Both the position numbers and the translations under genes were made by a program. From positions 1,711,001 through 1,775,000 of the forward strand of contig JAWRVZ010000109.1 in the NCBI GenBank assembly GCA_037043235.1: DNA of 64,000 nucleotides, read 5' to 3'. The stretch comes from Rhodeus uyekii. Its lineage: Eukaryota; Chordata; Actinopteri; Cypriniformes; Acheilognathidae. The notes beneath the pieces were generated by a model. It was not told the origin of the DNA, ran no database searches, and worked only from the letters and a program-made list of their open reading frames with translations. This document shows, piece by piece, positions 47,078 through 58,317 of this stretch. Numbering within the stretch: position 1 is the stretch's first letter; every line of letters starts with the position of its first letter.

Positions 47078-48065
47078 AACCATGCACTTATGCACTATAC
47101 AGTTCTACACTTTTCACTTTTGCACTATACAGTTATACACTTTTGCACTATACAGTTATACACTATGCTCTATACAATTATACACTTTTGCACTATACAA
47201 TTATACACTTTTGCACTATACAGTTATACACTATTCACTTATGCACTATACAGTTATACACTTTTCACTTTTGCACTATACAATTATACACTTTTGCACT
47301 ATACAGTTATACACTATTCACTTATGCACTATACAGTTATACACTATTCTCTTTTGCACTATACAGTTACACACTTTTCACTTTTGCACTATACAATTAT
47401 ACACTTTTGCACTATACAGTTATACACTTTTGCACTATACAGTTATACACTATGCACTTATGCACTATACAATTATACACTTTTGCACTATACAATTACA
47501 CACTTTTGCACTATACAGTTATACACTATTCACTTATGCACTATACAGTTATACACTATTCACTTTTGCACTATACAATTATACACTTTTGCACTATACA
47601 GTTATACACTATTCACTTATGCACTATACAGTTATACACTTTTCACTTTTGCACTATACAATTATACACTTTTGCACTATACAGTTATACACTATTCACT
47701 TATGCACTATACAGTTATACACTATTCTCTTTTGCACTATACAGTTACACACTTTTCACTTTTGCACTATACAATTATACACTTTTGCACTATACAGTTA
47801 TACACTTTTGCACTATACAGTTATACACTATGCACTTATGCACTATACAATTATACACTTTTGCACTATACAATTACACACTTTTGCACTATACAGTTAT
47901 ACACTATTCACTTATGCACTATACAGTTATACACTATTCACTTATGCACTATACAATTATAAACTTATGCACTATACAGTTAAACACTATTCACTTATGC
48001 ACTATACAGTTATACACTATGCACTTATGCACTATACAGTTATACGCTATAAACCATACTGTTAT
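47078..48065 (+). repeat. AT-rich minisatellite, CACTATACAGTTATACACTT units
   Basis: Units of 23 bp (CACTATACAGTTATACACTT plus TTG) and 30 bp (with ACTATTCACTTATG) alternate. Single-base variants are ACAATTATAC and CAGTTACACAC. A higher-order period of 378 bp is visible: CTATTCTCT at 47344 and 47722, and CAGTTACAC at 47364 and 47742. All three plus-strand frames stay open for 290-341 codons because no phase of the unit contains TAA, TAG or TGA. This is not coding. Confidence 0.93.
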
Positions 48066-49000
48066 ACACTATGCGCTCAACAGTGTAGCTTAATTAAAGC
48101 TGCATGAAGTGGCCATAATTCCAATTCTAAGGAAGCACCTATTGAATTTTTCTAACAATATAATATCTGTAATATATATAATATATAACCCTGCTTTCCT
48201 TACCTTCAAAACACATCATATACACGTTTATACATAGTGAGTGTTGAGTGTTCTCTGTAATGTCCAAAAAACATGTTCGCTTTAAAACTGTGTGTGTGTT
48301 TATGTGTTTGTGTAAGAGGAAGATGTTATTTCACAGCATGGTGTGGTGAAGGGTCTGTCTGTTGTTTCTGCTTGGAGACAGACAGCCTCGCTCTCGCGCG
48401 TTCGCTCACCCACACAACACAGCTGCACGGGCCCAGATGAGGGCGGTTGTACCTGAGAGGCAGAACTGGCGCGAGCTGCATGCTAAAACCTAATCAGCTA
48501 ATGTTGATAAAGGAGGCGGGGTAGGGACATCTGTTCACACAACACAAACCTCATTTGAATCACAAGATGAAATGACTCACATCTGGTGAATTGGAAAATA
48601 TTCTCCAGCTTCTCAGGATCCTCTCTTCTCCACTTGACTTTTTTGCTCATCTCTTGCTTTCAGCTATGCCTCTTTTAATTTGGGTATGAAGTTGAAACGC
48701 TGTATGTAAGGCCATAGAGAGCCCTGCAGTCCCATGCTCATAATGTGAGCTCATATTCATATTTAAAATATTTGGTTATTTTTCACTAGTAACATATAGT
48801 AATTTCAGACAATTGTGAATTGCATGTGAGGGTGAAATATTTCCCCATGCACATTTTGCAAACGGTTCGAGTTGGTCAGAATGTTTTCTACAAAATATAG
48901 TTTAATGGCTAAATTCCAAGTAAAGAACTACACTACCCACAATCCCAAAGAGAGATCCACCAATCAGAGAAGCTACTGTTGCCATTGAGAAGGTAATTTG
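48066..49000. other. Gene-free sequence, weak conserved-element candidate
   Basis: At 48360-48560 the DNA is GC-balanced with CTAATCAGCTAATG and GGAGGCGGGG. No coding signal. The last 8 bp (GTAATTTG) are the target copy of the following hAT element. Confidence 0.3.
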
Positions 49001-50076
49001 TAGAGTTGAGCCGGATATTCGGCTGAAACGAGTATCCGGTATGATAATGCACTTTTGCCGAGTACGAGTATGATACGAGTAATACGAGTCATTATCTGTG
49101 CTCGGATTGAATAAAAATCCTCATTGGGTAGCTGACTGTGTCTGCGTTCTGTGATAGGCTAGTCACAGCGCCCCTCCCCTACACCTGCAGATTTGCTGTC
49201 CCGCGGCTCCGCCCTGCTCATGCACAAGCTGAACGCTGAGACGAGAACAGGTGTCTTTCTCTCTCTCTCTATCACTCAGGTTCGCGGGTCTTTTCCGTTA
49301 ATGTTTAGGGTTTCTTCAGCTTCAGGTTTGTTTTTTATTTCGGTTTGTTTGTAGCACTTATTAACCAGTATAGTTCTGGTGAACGCGGGGTTTGTTCAGA
49401 CGTGGTGCTTGACTAGCGTTGCGTCTCTGCCTGTCGGATAATTTTTTTCTGCTGGCTCTATTCAGTTTTTTAACTTCACGCACTTTTAACTTGAGTGTCT
49501 GACACTTTCTTGCTGTATTTCATACAAAATAAAGGAATGCAGATCTTAAAAACAGCGTCAGACTATTTGATCCGTAGAACACACAGTCCCCCCCCCCCTC
49601 TCTCTCACTCATTCACACACGCATACCGTGGAAATATATAACATGGAAATAATTAAAAAAATCACACTGATCCTAAAAAAAAATTACAAGTAAAAAAAAA
49701 GAAAGTTATGTTTAAATGAAAACTCTTGTTCATTACATTTTTCTTCATAATTGCAACCACATGTGTTGTATTCATTGTAGCAAAACTTCTGTTCTGTATA
49801 TAGTTTGTTTGTTATTGTGATCAAAACCATTGATCTGAAGCTCAATGCTGATGCTGTCATGTAAATAGTTTTTTAATCAGCAATAAATATAACAATTTCT
49901 GATCGACTCATATCAATTGCATGATTAAAAATAATATACTGGTTAAAGCCCCGCCCACTCCCAAGTTAAAGCCCGCCCACTTTTGGGTTAGGCCCCGCCC
50001 AGTCCGAGTACAGATACAGATCATTCATATGGTTAACAGATACAGATACAGATAATGCTGTACTCGCTCATCCCTA
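49001..50076. mobile_element. hAT non-autonomous element, 1,076 bp
   Basis: The ends TAGAGTTGAGC and GCTCATCCCTA are imperfect inverted repeats. The exact 8-bp duplication GTAATTTG lies at 48993-49000 and 50077-50084. Subterminal regions are rich in GAGTA/TACTC and ATACGAGTA or ACAGATACAGATA short repeats, likely transposase-binding-type subterminal motifs. The right half holds three GCCCCGCCCA-type boxes near 49949-50001. There is no transposase frame. Confidence 0.82.
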
Positions 50077-50084
50077 GTAATTTG

Positions 50085-50904
50085 CAGCAAAAGAGCTCAG
50101 AAATGAACAGATACTCTCTTCTACTGAATTTCTAATGAAATTCTACTGAATTTCTTTAGGCTAAAAAAATATGTATTTTTATATACAGTATATGAATATT
50201 TATTATGAGACTAAATAATATTCCTTGCAAGGACCCTGTAGATCATAAATGCAGTTTTTGGATATCCTGATTTTTGGATGTTATATAGTAGGGAAGTGTA
50301 TGGATATGAGGCCATAATTCCTGTGGCCGTTTCCAGTAAATATTGCCACTCATCTAGTTTCAGGTAAAGACAAAGCAAACATGTTTTGTTTATATTGTTT
50401 TGAGTTGGTTGTCTCCATAAGGCGGTATGTACATGAACATGTGTCGTGAATACTGATTTTCCAGGCACATACGTACTTGCATGAAGGAGATTAATGTTTC
50501 TAAGAAAGGCGTGCAATATTCATTTGGCAGTCTGTGGACCTGTATTCTTGCTGAAGGAAATTCTCATAGGTTTATGACTATATGAAAGTCCACCTGTGCT
50601 AACAGGACAATGTTCATTTGTGTTGAATGCTAACTGATGCTGATAATAGACAAATAAATGTTGATCACCAAAAATGAACAGATTGGACTTAGCCTTGGCA
50701 TATGGGAAGGGTTTGTTTTAAAAATTTCCACAGTCTTTGTTAAGATAGATAGGAGTACAATTGGGATACTTATAGTTCCAACAAAATTGCATAGCATGTG
50801 TATGCTGGGGTGTCTCAGAGTTTGCCACAGTAATGGATATGATAATGTTGATATGTTTTGTCTTGGGGACACTTAATACTTAATATTCATTAATTCATTG
50901 ATTG
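50085..50904. other. Gene-free sequence
   Basis: Small open frames near 50211-50516 and 50630-50876 show no recognisable domain. Confidence 0.35.
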
Positions 50905-51035
50905 ACCTGCTCTTCCAGAGATGCTGTACAGCCAAAACAAACTTAGTTGCATTATTTTCCTGCTATCTCTGTAAAGCTACTTTGAAACAATCACTACAGT
51001 AAAACGTGCTATATAAATGAAGGTGACTTGCCTCT
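50905..51035 (+). mobile_element. LINE/SINE 3' tail
   Basis: CTGTAAAGCTACTTTGAAAC, CTACAGTAAAACGTGC and TATATAAATGAAGGTGACTT match the common fish 3' tail that usually ends in short (TTGAC)n-like repeats. The trinucleotide array starts 30 bp later. Confidence 0.5.
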
Positions 51036-51065
51036 TGGGAGAATAGATCTACTAGACTCCAGCTG

Positions 51066-52744
51066 TTATTGCTGTTGTTGTTGCTGCTGTTATTGTTGTT
51101 GGTGCTGTTGTTATTGTTGCTGCTGCTGCTGTTATTATTATTGCTGTTGCTGTTATTTTTGCTGCTACTGTTATTATTGTTGCTGCTGCTGTTATTAATG
51201 TTGCTGCTGTTGTTCTTATTATTGCTGTTGCTGTTATTGTTGCTGCTGCTGTTATTATTGTTGCTGCTGCTGTTATTATTGTTGCTGCTACTGTTATTAT
51301 TGTTGCTGCTGCTGTTATTATTGTTGCTGCTGCTGCTGTTGTTATTGTTGCTGCTGCTATTATTATTGTTGCTGCTGCTGTTATTATTGTTGCTGCTGCT
51401 GTTATTATTGTTGCTGCTGCTGTTGATGTTATTGTTGCTGCTGCTGTTATTATTGTTGCTGCTACTGTTATTATTGCTGCTGCTGCTGTTATTATTATTG
51501 TTGTTGCTGTTATTGTTGCTGCTACTGTTATTATTGTTGCTGCTGCTGTTATTGTTGTTGCTGCTGTTGTTGTTATTGTTGCTGCTGTTATTATTGTTGC
51601 TGCTACTGTTATTATTGTTGCTGCTGCTGTTATTATTGTTGCTGCTGCTGTTATTATTGTTGCTGCTGCTGTTATTATTGTTGCTGCTGCTGTTGATGTT
51701 ATTGTTGCTGCTGCTGTTATTGTTGCTGCTGCTGTTGATGTTATTGTTGCTGCTGCTGTTATTGTTGCTGCTGCTGTTGATGTTATTGTTGCTGCTGCTG
51801 TTATTATTGTTGCTGCTACTGTTATTATTGCTGCTGCTGCTGTTATTATTATTATTGTTGCTGTTATTGTTGCTGCTACTGTTATTATTGTTGCTGCTGC
51901 TGTTATTGTTGTTGCTGCTGTTGTTGTTATTGTTGCTGCTGTTATTATTGTTGCTGCTGCTGTTATTATTGTTGCTGCTGCTGTTATTATTGTTGCTGCT
52001 GCTGTTATTATTGTTGCTGCTGCTGTTGATGTTATTGTTGCTGCTGCTGTTATTATTGTTGCTGCTACTGTTATTATTGCTGCTGCTGCTGTTATTATTA
52101 TTGTTGTTGCTGTTATTGTTGCTGCTACTGTTATTATTGTTGCTGCTGCTGTTATTGTTGTTGCTGCTGTTGTTGTTATTGTTGCTGCTGTTATTATTGT
52201 TGCTGCTACTGTTATTATTGTTGCTGCTACTGTTTTTATTGCTGCTGCTGTTGTTGCTGCCGCTGCTGTTGTTGCTGGTGGTATTATTGCTGGTGCTGCC
52301 GGTTGCTATTATTGCTATTATTGCTGGTGCTGGTGCTATTGTTGTTGCTGCTGCTGTTTTTATTGCTGCTGCTGTTGTTGCTGCTGCTGCTGTTTTTATT
52401 GCTGCTGCTGTTGTTGCTGCCGCTGTTGTTGTTGCTGGTGCTGTTTTTATTGCTGATGTTATTGTTGTTGCTTCTGTTATTGCTGCTGTTGCTATTATTA
52501 TTGCTTCTGCTGTTAGTTGTTTTTTGCCTTTACTATGGTTATTGCTGACTGTTATTGTTGCTGCTGCTGCTGTTATTGTTGCTGCTGCTGCTGTTATTAT
52601 TGTTGCTGCTGCTGTTATTATTGTTGTTGCTGCTGTTATTATTGTTGTTGCTGCCTCTGTTATTGCTGCTGCTGCTGTTATTATTGTTGCTGCTGTTGTT
52701 GCTGCTGCTGTTATTATTGTTGCTGCTGCTGTTTTTATTGCTGC

Positions 52745-52776
<32 letters not shown>

Positions 52777-53218
52777 TTATTATTGTTGCTGCTGCTGATG
52801 TTATTATTATTGCTGCTGTTATTATTGTTGCTGTTGTTGTTGCTGTTGCTGCTGTTATTTTTGTTGCTGCTGCTGTTGTTTTTTATTGCTGCTGCTGTTG
52901 TTGCTGCCGCTGTTGTTGTTGCTGGTGCTGTTTTTATTGCTGATGTTATTGTTGTTGCTTCTGTTATTGCTGCTGTTGCTGTTATTATTGCTTCTGCTGT
53001 TAGTTGTTTTTTGCCTTTACTATGGTTATTGCTGACTGTTATTGTTGCTGCTGCTGCTGTTATTGTTACTGCTGCTGTTGTTGCTGCTGCTGTTATTGGT
53101 TATTGTTGCTGTTACTGCTGCTGTTGCAGTTTTTTTGCAGCCATTGCTGCTATTGGTTGTTGCTGTTGTTACTGCTACTGTTATTACTGTTGCTGTTTTT
53201 GCAGCTGTTGCTGCTGAG
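51066..53218 (+). repeat. 2.1 kb compound trinucleotide array (CTG/TTG/TTA)
   Basis: The array is built of GTTATTATTGTTGCTGCTGCT modules of 18-24 bp with GAT, ACT and TTT interruptions. Larger blocks are duplicated: the TTGCCTTTACTATGG segment recurs at 52524 and 53011 (487 bp apart), and GTTGATGTTATTG recurs at about 51422, 51691, 51733, 51776 and 52023. All plus-strand frames are long and open, giving poly-Leu (624 codons), Cys/Tyr or Ala/Val/Ile runs. The minus strand reads CAG/CAA/TAA, so a poly-Gln frame is broken by stops. Confidence 0.95.
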
Positions 53219-53445
53219 CAAGTTATAAATTCTTCTGCTTAACAATACCATACATGAATTAATTAGTAAGGTGTAGGGTTTCTGAAAGCATGCTACAGCA
53301 AATGCTGACTAAGTATTTGAAGGTTGGGTAGCGAACTCATTAGCCACTGATACAGCAGGAACCAATCAGCTGTTTTCTATTGAGTTTGCGAATTGAGTTG
53401 CAGATTTTCATGACAGAACCTTGTATTCCATTTAATTTTGCTGTC
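53219..53445. other. Gene-free sequence
   Basis: Nothing recognised. Confidence 0.35.
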
Positions 53446-53715
53446 ACGTCCCCCCCCCTCACTGTTTTTCTTGAAGAACCTTTATTTTGAAGTACATTTT
53501 CTATTGTTCTGCTGTTTCACTTCCTGTGTTTAGTTCCTGTTTGCCTTTGTTTCCACTGATTACTCTCGCCTGTTCCTTGTTATCCTGTGTGAATTATCGT
53601 TTCCCTCTGTGGCTGTATGTTGATGTTTAAAGTTCAGTCTATTTGTGATTCGTTTTGTATTTTGAAATTACAAAATTAATAAAACACTGCATGTGTATCC
53701 ATCTCTGCTTCATCT
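53446..53715 (+). mobile_element. Possible solo LTR
   Basis: It begins TGTCACGTCCCCCC and contains CACTTCCTGTGTTTAG, CTCGCCTGTTCCTTG, AATTAATAAAACACTGC (polyadenylation signal) and a run ending CATGTTACA. TG...CA limits and layout suit a fish gypsy-type LTR. No target duplication was confirmed. Compare 41690-42078. Confidence 0.38.
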
Positions 53716-54589
53716 CTGAGTTTACCATGTTACATACTTCTGAAGCCTTGTGATAAAAGGCTTGCTTGACTGCAAAGAGCACCATAAACTTTTGTTGTAT
53801 AATAATAACTGCTTGGATATTTTGCAGTGAATAACTCCATAGAGAAATCCTCCTCAAAAATGTACCTTCAGCCAGTCCAACATTCCTGCCTCCAGCATGG
53901 TAATACGGTGGTTGGTTAATAATGTTTTACTTGATGAAAACACCAGTAAATCACAGTGACCTTATTTTCACAATGTGTATATTAGACCATAATATACAGT
54001 GTTATTGGTGTAATAATGATTTGACATGTTATTTAAACAATGGATCAAGTGTCTATAATGATTCGACATTTTCCATAAACTATAGACATTATTTAAGTTA
54101 CGTTTATACTGATGGTAATTTGTTTTACACAAGAACATATTTCACATACTTTGGTTTTTAGGAGTTAACAGTATGCTAGCAACTTTCTAACGCTGATGTT
54201 AAAGGATTAAAATAGTTGGTTACAATTTATTTTTTGTATTAGTTGACTGTTAGGTTAGGTTTAGTAGAATAGATTGAAATGTAGTTGCAAAGCTTATCAT
54301 AATTTTTAACTTCATAACCCTTTTGGAGGCGTTACAACTTTTCTTACTGTTCTGCTAATCTTGGAAAAAGTAGCAAGAAAACACACACTCACAAGCGTCT
54401 TTAAGCAGTCTCAAAAAGAGATTCAATTATGTGTAATATCGGTGGCATTTCAAATATGTGACCCACTCCTGACAGTGTCCATAGCCGTGTATTAACACAC
54501 ATAAGACATTACACACGTCAAGCACTGACCAAGTGAGCTGAAATGAGCTGCCGTGAGAGACAGGTAGGTGCATTAAAGGTTTCTCTTCC
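53716..54589. other. Gene-free AT-rich sequence
   Basis: Small open frames only; nothing recognised. Confidence 0.35.
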
Positions 54590-54760
54590 TCAGTTTTCCT
54601 CAGAATGAGTAGTGAATTATGAATGGCTTGGTCCCTCTCCCCGGGCAGTGAGCCCATCGTAATTGCATCCCGGACAGCTGGCGTGTGGTGGCTGTGTTTG
54701 GCTCCATCTGTGAGGGGACCGGGGACATGTGTGAGGACGCACCACACATGAGAATAGAAG
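54590..54760. other. Candidate conserved non-coding element
   Basis: A low-repeat block with GTGAATTATGAATGGC and CCATCGTAATTGCATCC. It has open frames in several phases on the minus strand but no recognisable product. Confidence 0.28.
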
Positions 54761-54931
54761 AATATGAGAGGACACAAAGACGCATTTAACATGCATATAT
54801 AACAAAACAACAACAAAAGAAACAGAGAGGTGTTTCTGACCGTAATGAATGCACATTAGAATCAAAGCTGTGGAGAATTTCATGAATGCACCTGTGCAAA
54901 TGCATCATCTAGTGTTTTACCTGGTGGTCAA

Positions 54932-54932
54932 G

Positions 54933-54973
<41 letters not shown>
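54932..54973. repeat. (GT)n microsatellite
   Basis: About 40 bp of GT followed by TATGTTTGTTTGTG. Confidence 0.93.
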
Positions 54974-54979
<6 letters not shown>

Positions 54980-55084
54980 TTGTTTGTGTATATGTGTGTG
55001 CGTGTGGCGTTTGGGCGTGCATATTTTTTCTTTGTACATGAGTGGTGATTAGCACAGCTCTGCCAATCACTGAAATTTACATTA

Positions 55085-55350
55085 AACCTGAAATTAATTT
55101 CATACTTTTTCTCTCTTTAATTATGCCGACATCTGCTGTGAAGCTGAGCTGCGCACATGAATTTTAATAACTCTGTGTGTGTTTTTTTCCTCCAATTCCC
55201 TCTGAACTTTGGGGGGGAAAGGGCTTTGTTGGTGATGTTTTCACCCCTCCTAAAACACAAAGAACTGTTGGAGGAGAAAAGACATGATGAGTTTGTGTCC
55301 TGCCTCTAATTCACACTGCAGCTTTATCATCAGAGCATCTTAAATGAATA
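55085..55350. other. Candidate conserved non-coding element
   Basis: Low-repeat DNA with GAAATTAATTTCATAC (a palindromic TTAATT core), CTTTAATTATGCCG and GAATTTTAATAAC. No coding signal. Confidence 0.28.
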
Positions 55351-55489
55351 CATTACTCATAAATGCTCACTCTCCTTTGTTCATGAGCAAAGACAAAGGA
55401 AAGCGTTTATGCACGTACCAGAAGCATTCTTTGACACAAGAGCTTCGTGCCATCTCAAGCTAAAATGATAACGCTGGTGCACGCAAAGT

Positions 55490-56065
55490 CAGGAGTCTAT
55501 TGCAATCCAAACACGCTTGACGTAGATACTATTTAAAGTCTTTAATGCATAAAGAGAAATGCCAAAGAGTAACAATCCACGCTGCTCTGCCTCGTTATTC
55601 AAGGAGGAGCCGAAGGGCTGAAGCCTGGAAGTCCACGGCGGAACTGGGATAATGGACCAAGGTGAGGCCGAAGGAGCCCGGTGGAGCCGAGGCAGAGTGG
55701 ATGAGCTGACGGGCCGAGGAGCAATCATGAACCTGGGAAATCATAAAGATGGGCAATCCGTATCACTGAGCCGAGCTGGGATCAGGAGGCCTGAGGTAGA
55801 GCTTAGGGATCTGGAGGACAACAGAGGAGACGGGGGATCCAGGAAGGCGGACGGAGACAGCGGAGAGGAGAGGAACAAGGGACCAGATGGGACCGGCTGA
55901 GAAGTAGGAGCTAGGAGACTGGCCGGGATCATCAATAGTGTTGGACGGGTCCGGTGGAGGAGGAGTGAATTTGAGGGTGGGGACAAGAGTGGGATCTGAA
56001 ACCTTGGATCTTAAATCTATGCAGATCAGAATGTCAAAATAAGAGTAAAACAGAATATAACCGTG
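55490..56065. repeat. GC- and purine-rich stretch, possible retroelement piece
   Basis: CCGAAGGAGCCCGGTGGAGC, GGCCGAGGAGC and GATCTGGAGGAC alternate in a way that gives open frames on both strands (82-111 codons) with Gly/Arg/Glu or Pro/Ser-rich content. It is unlike its AT-rich neighbours. No domain or ends recognised. Confidence 0.25.
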
Positions 56066-56704
56066 ACACACCGACACACACACACGCTTTTCGCTCAATA
56101 TAAAAAAAGTGTAATGCTAATGTTTCGACACACACATATCCAGTTATTTATACACAGGGTTGACAGGGACGTCATTTTGACAGAATTCTTTAATTGACAA
56201 AAAAGTGCAAAGTTGGATAACAGGGTTGTCAATGACACAATTTTTACATATATTAATCATATGCTGTGCTGTTATACATGTTGTTGTTTGTGTGTGTGTG
56301 TGTGTGTGTTAAATTGTACAATATAATTTTACTTTTTAATAGTAATGTTGTTCAATTCTATTAGGCCATTAACATGTTAATAAGGGACTCAAAGTGCTCC
56401 AGATATCACCCGTTTTGCAGGATGACCCGCTAGATGTTGCACTGAAGAGCATATTTATAGCGGTTTGACCCGTCCCTCTGCTGAGCTCAGCCCATAGAAC
56501 AGAGCCGGTCTGGAGAGTCACAGGCTGTTATTCACTGGCTCCACTGGGTGCTGTGTGTTTAGCAGAGCTTCATCTGTCTTCATATCCATGTCATCTCCTA
56601 ACAAGTGTTTAAACAGGGCACCTGCCCGCCGCCTCAGAGAAGCCACCGGCACACACACTCAACTCTCCATGAGCCCGAGTTCCCCTGCTGCGGACGAGCC
56701 ATTC
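56066..56704. other. Gene-free sequence
   Basis: A short GT run lies at 56289-56310. The rest is not recognised. Confidence 0.35.
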
Positions 56705-56705
56705 A

Positions 56706-56782
<77 letters not shown>

Positions 56783-56916
56783 CACAGACACTTACACACA
56801 TGCACACAAACGCACACAACAGACACACATATGCGCACTTCACACGAACACACACACACAACAGAGACACACACATACATGCACACCACATGCACACACA
56901 ACCGACGCACGCACGC

Positions 56917-56956
<40 letters not shown>

Positions 56957-57262
56957 GACACATACGCACACCACATGCACGCACACACATACACGCACAC
57001 AAGCAAACACAAGTAGCATACACACGCACACAACAGACACACACATGCGCACACCACACGCACACATGCGCACACCACACACTCATACACACACCTGCGC
57101 ACACCAAACGCACATAGAAACACACACGCGCGCACACATACACACCAACACGCGCGCGCACACACACAACAGAGACACACACATACATGTGTGTGACACA
57201 CACATACATGCACACCACATGCACACACAACCGACACACACACACACACAACAGACAATACT
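56705..57262. repeat. Compound (CA)n minisatellite, about 560 bp
   Basis: Pure CA for about 70 bp, then CA mixed with CG, TG and CAGA interruptions. There are second-order repeats such as ACATACATGCACACCACATG (at about 56873 and 57203). It yields overlapping His/Thr and Cys/Val frames on both strands that are not genes. Confidence 0.93.
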
Positions 57263-57894
57263 TACAGGACAGCAGGTCAACTGCTGTGTCACTCCACACT
57301 GTAGGCTGTAATAAAGGACTTGTTATTTTAAATGCTTATTAGCCACATAATCTAAGGTCATACTGAGATTATAACGATATAACACAGAGAATTACAACAT
57401 AAACATTGTGCATGTGTCAAATTTAAATGAGCAAGAGAATTATTTTTTTGTATACATATTTTATTTCAAACCACTTTGATGCCGAAATGTTGAAATGTTC
57501 CAACTTAAAGCTTTTAATTTAAAGGATTTATGCAACACTATGTTTCTGTTCAGCGGTATTGAATTTATGTAATGCTGTTACATGTTCTCTGTACCTTGTG
57601 TTTCTGTAACGCCGGGGAAAACTCAATCCAAATGCAATTTTATTGAAATAATCCAAACACAACGAGCAGAAACCAGGAATCAGAGGAGCAGCGCTGAGAG
57701 ACGTCGTTTGATTATTCAACTCAAGTTCAACTCATTCCTGATTAAATTCAGTTCAATAATAGTGTCGCAAAGTCAGTGTCATTATCCAGTTCAAATTCTC
57801 ATCATGTCAGTGCAGTTAAATCGATAACATTACTGAATATGAATCGTCTTTTAACCCTTGTAAATGCAGGTGTAGTAAAGCACTCTTCACATGA
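57263..57894. other. Gene-free sequence
   Basis: No gene or repeat recognised. Confidence 0.35.
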
Positions 57895-58235
57895 TTCCTG
57901 AGGTTGGATCAGGTGAGAGCGGGTGGTGTGTGTGGATGTCACGACCCGCTCTGACAGCTCAATCACGCTCCAGTCACACAAAAGATCTATTGATTAGCAT
58001 GCTGAGAGATGAACGATCCTCTATCTTTAACCCTCTCTGTCTGTCACCATCAGCCCAGGTATTAATGAGCAGACTCGGGGCTGTAGACTTACTGAGCCGC
58101 ACTTCATCAATCTCTCTTACTCGCTCACACCGAACAATGAGACCCTGCAGACCCTCTGGACAAACAGCGTCAACAATGGACAAATCCTGCTTCCCTGCCT
58201 GTGAAGATGACTGTGAGAATGTGGAGAAGATTAGA
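57895..58235. other. Candidate conserved non-coding element
   Basis: Low-repeat, balanced DNA with CTATTGATTAGCATGC and CAGGTATTAATGAGC. A 115-codon plus-strand frame covers it, but the product (ending PACEDDCENVEKIR) is not recognised and splice context is lacking. Confidence 0.27.
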
Positions 58236-58317
58236 TGACTTTTTTGACAAAATATCGGTTCTGTTTTAAGGTATTCAAATGTAGATTAGTAGTGTATCAG
58301 ATACTGTGTGCTCTCTT

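Noticed and set aside
47082..48107. Three long overlapping open frames as genes
   Set aside because: Stop-free minisatellite in every phase; no coding features.
51069..52943. 624-codon poly-leucine open frame
   Set aside because: Product of CTG/TTG/TTA repeats; other frames of the same DNA are also open. Not credible as protein.
55490..56098. Overlapping open frames on both strands as a gene pair
   Set aside because: GC- and purine-biased sequence opens several frames at once; no domain or splice structure.
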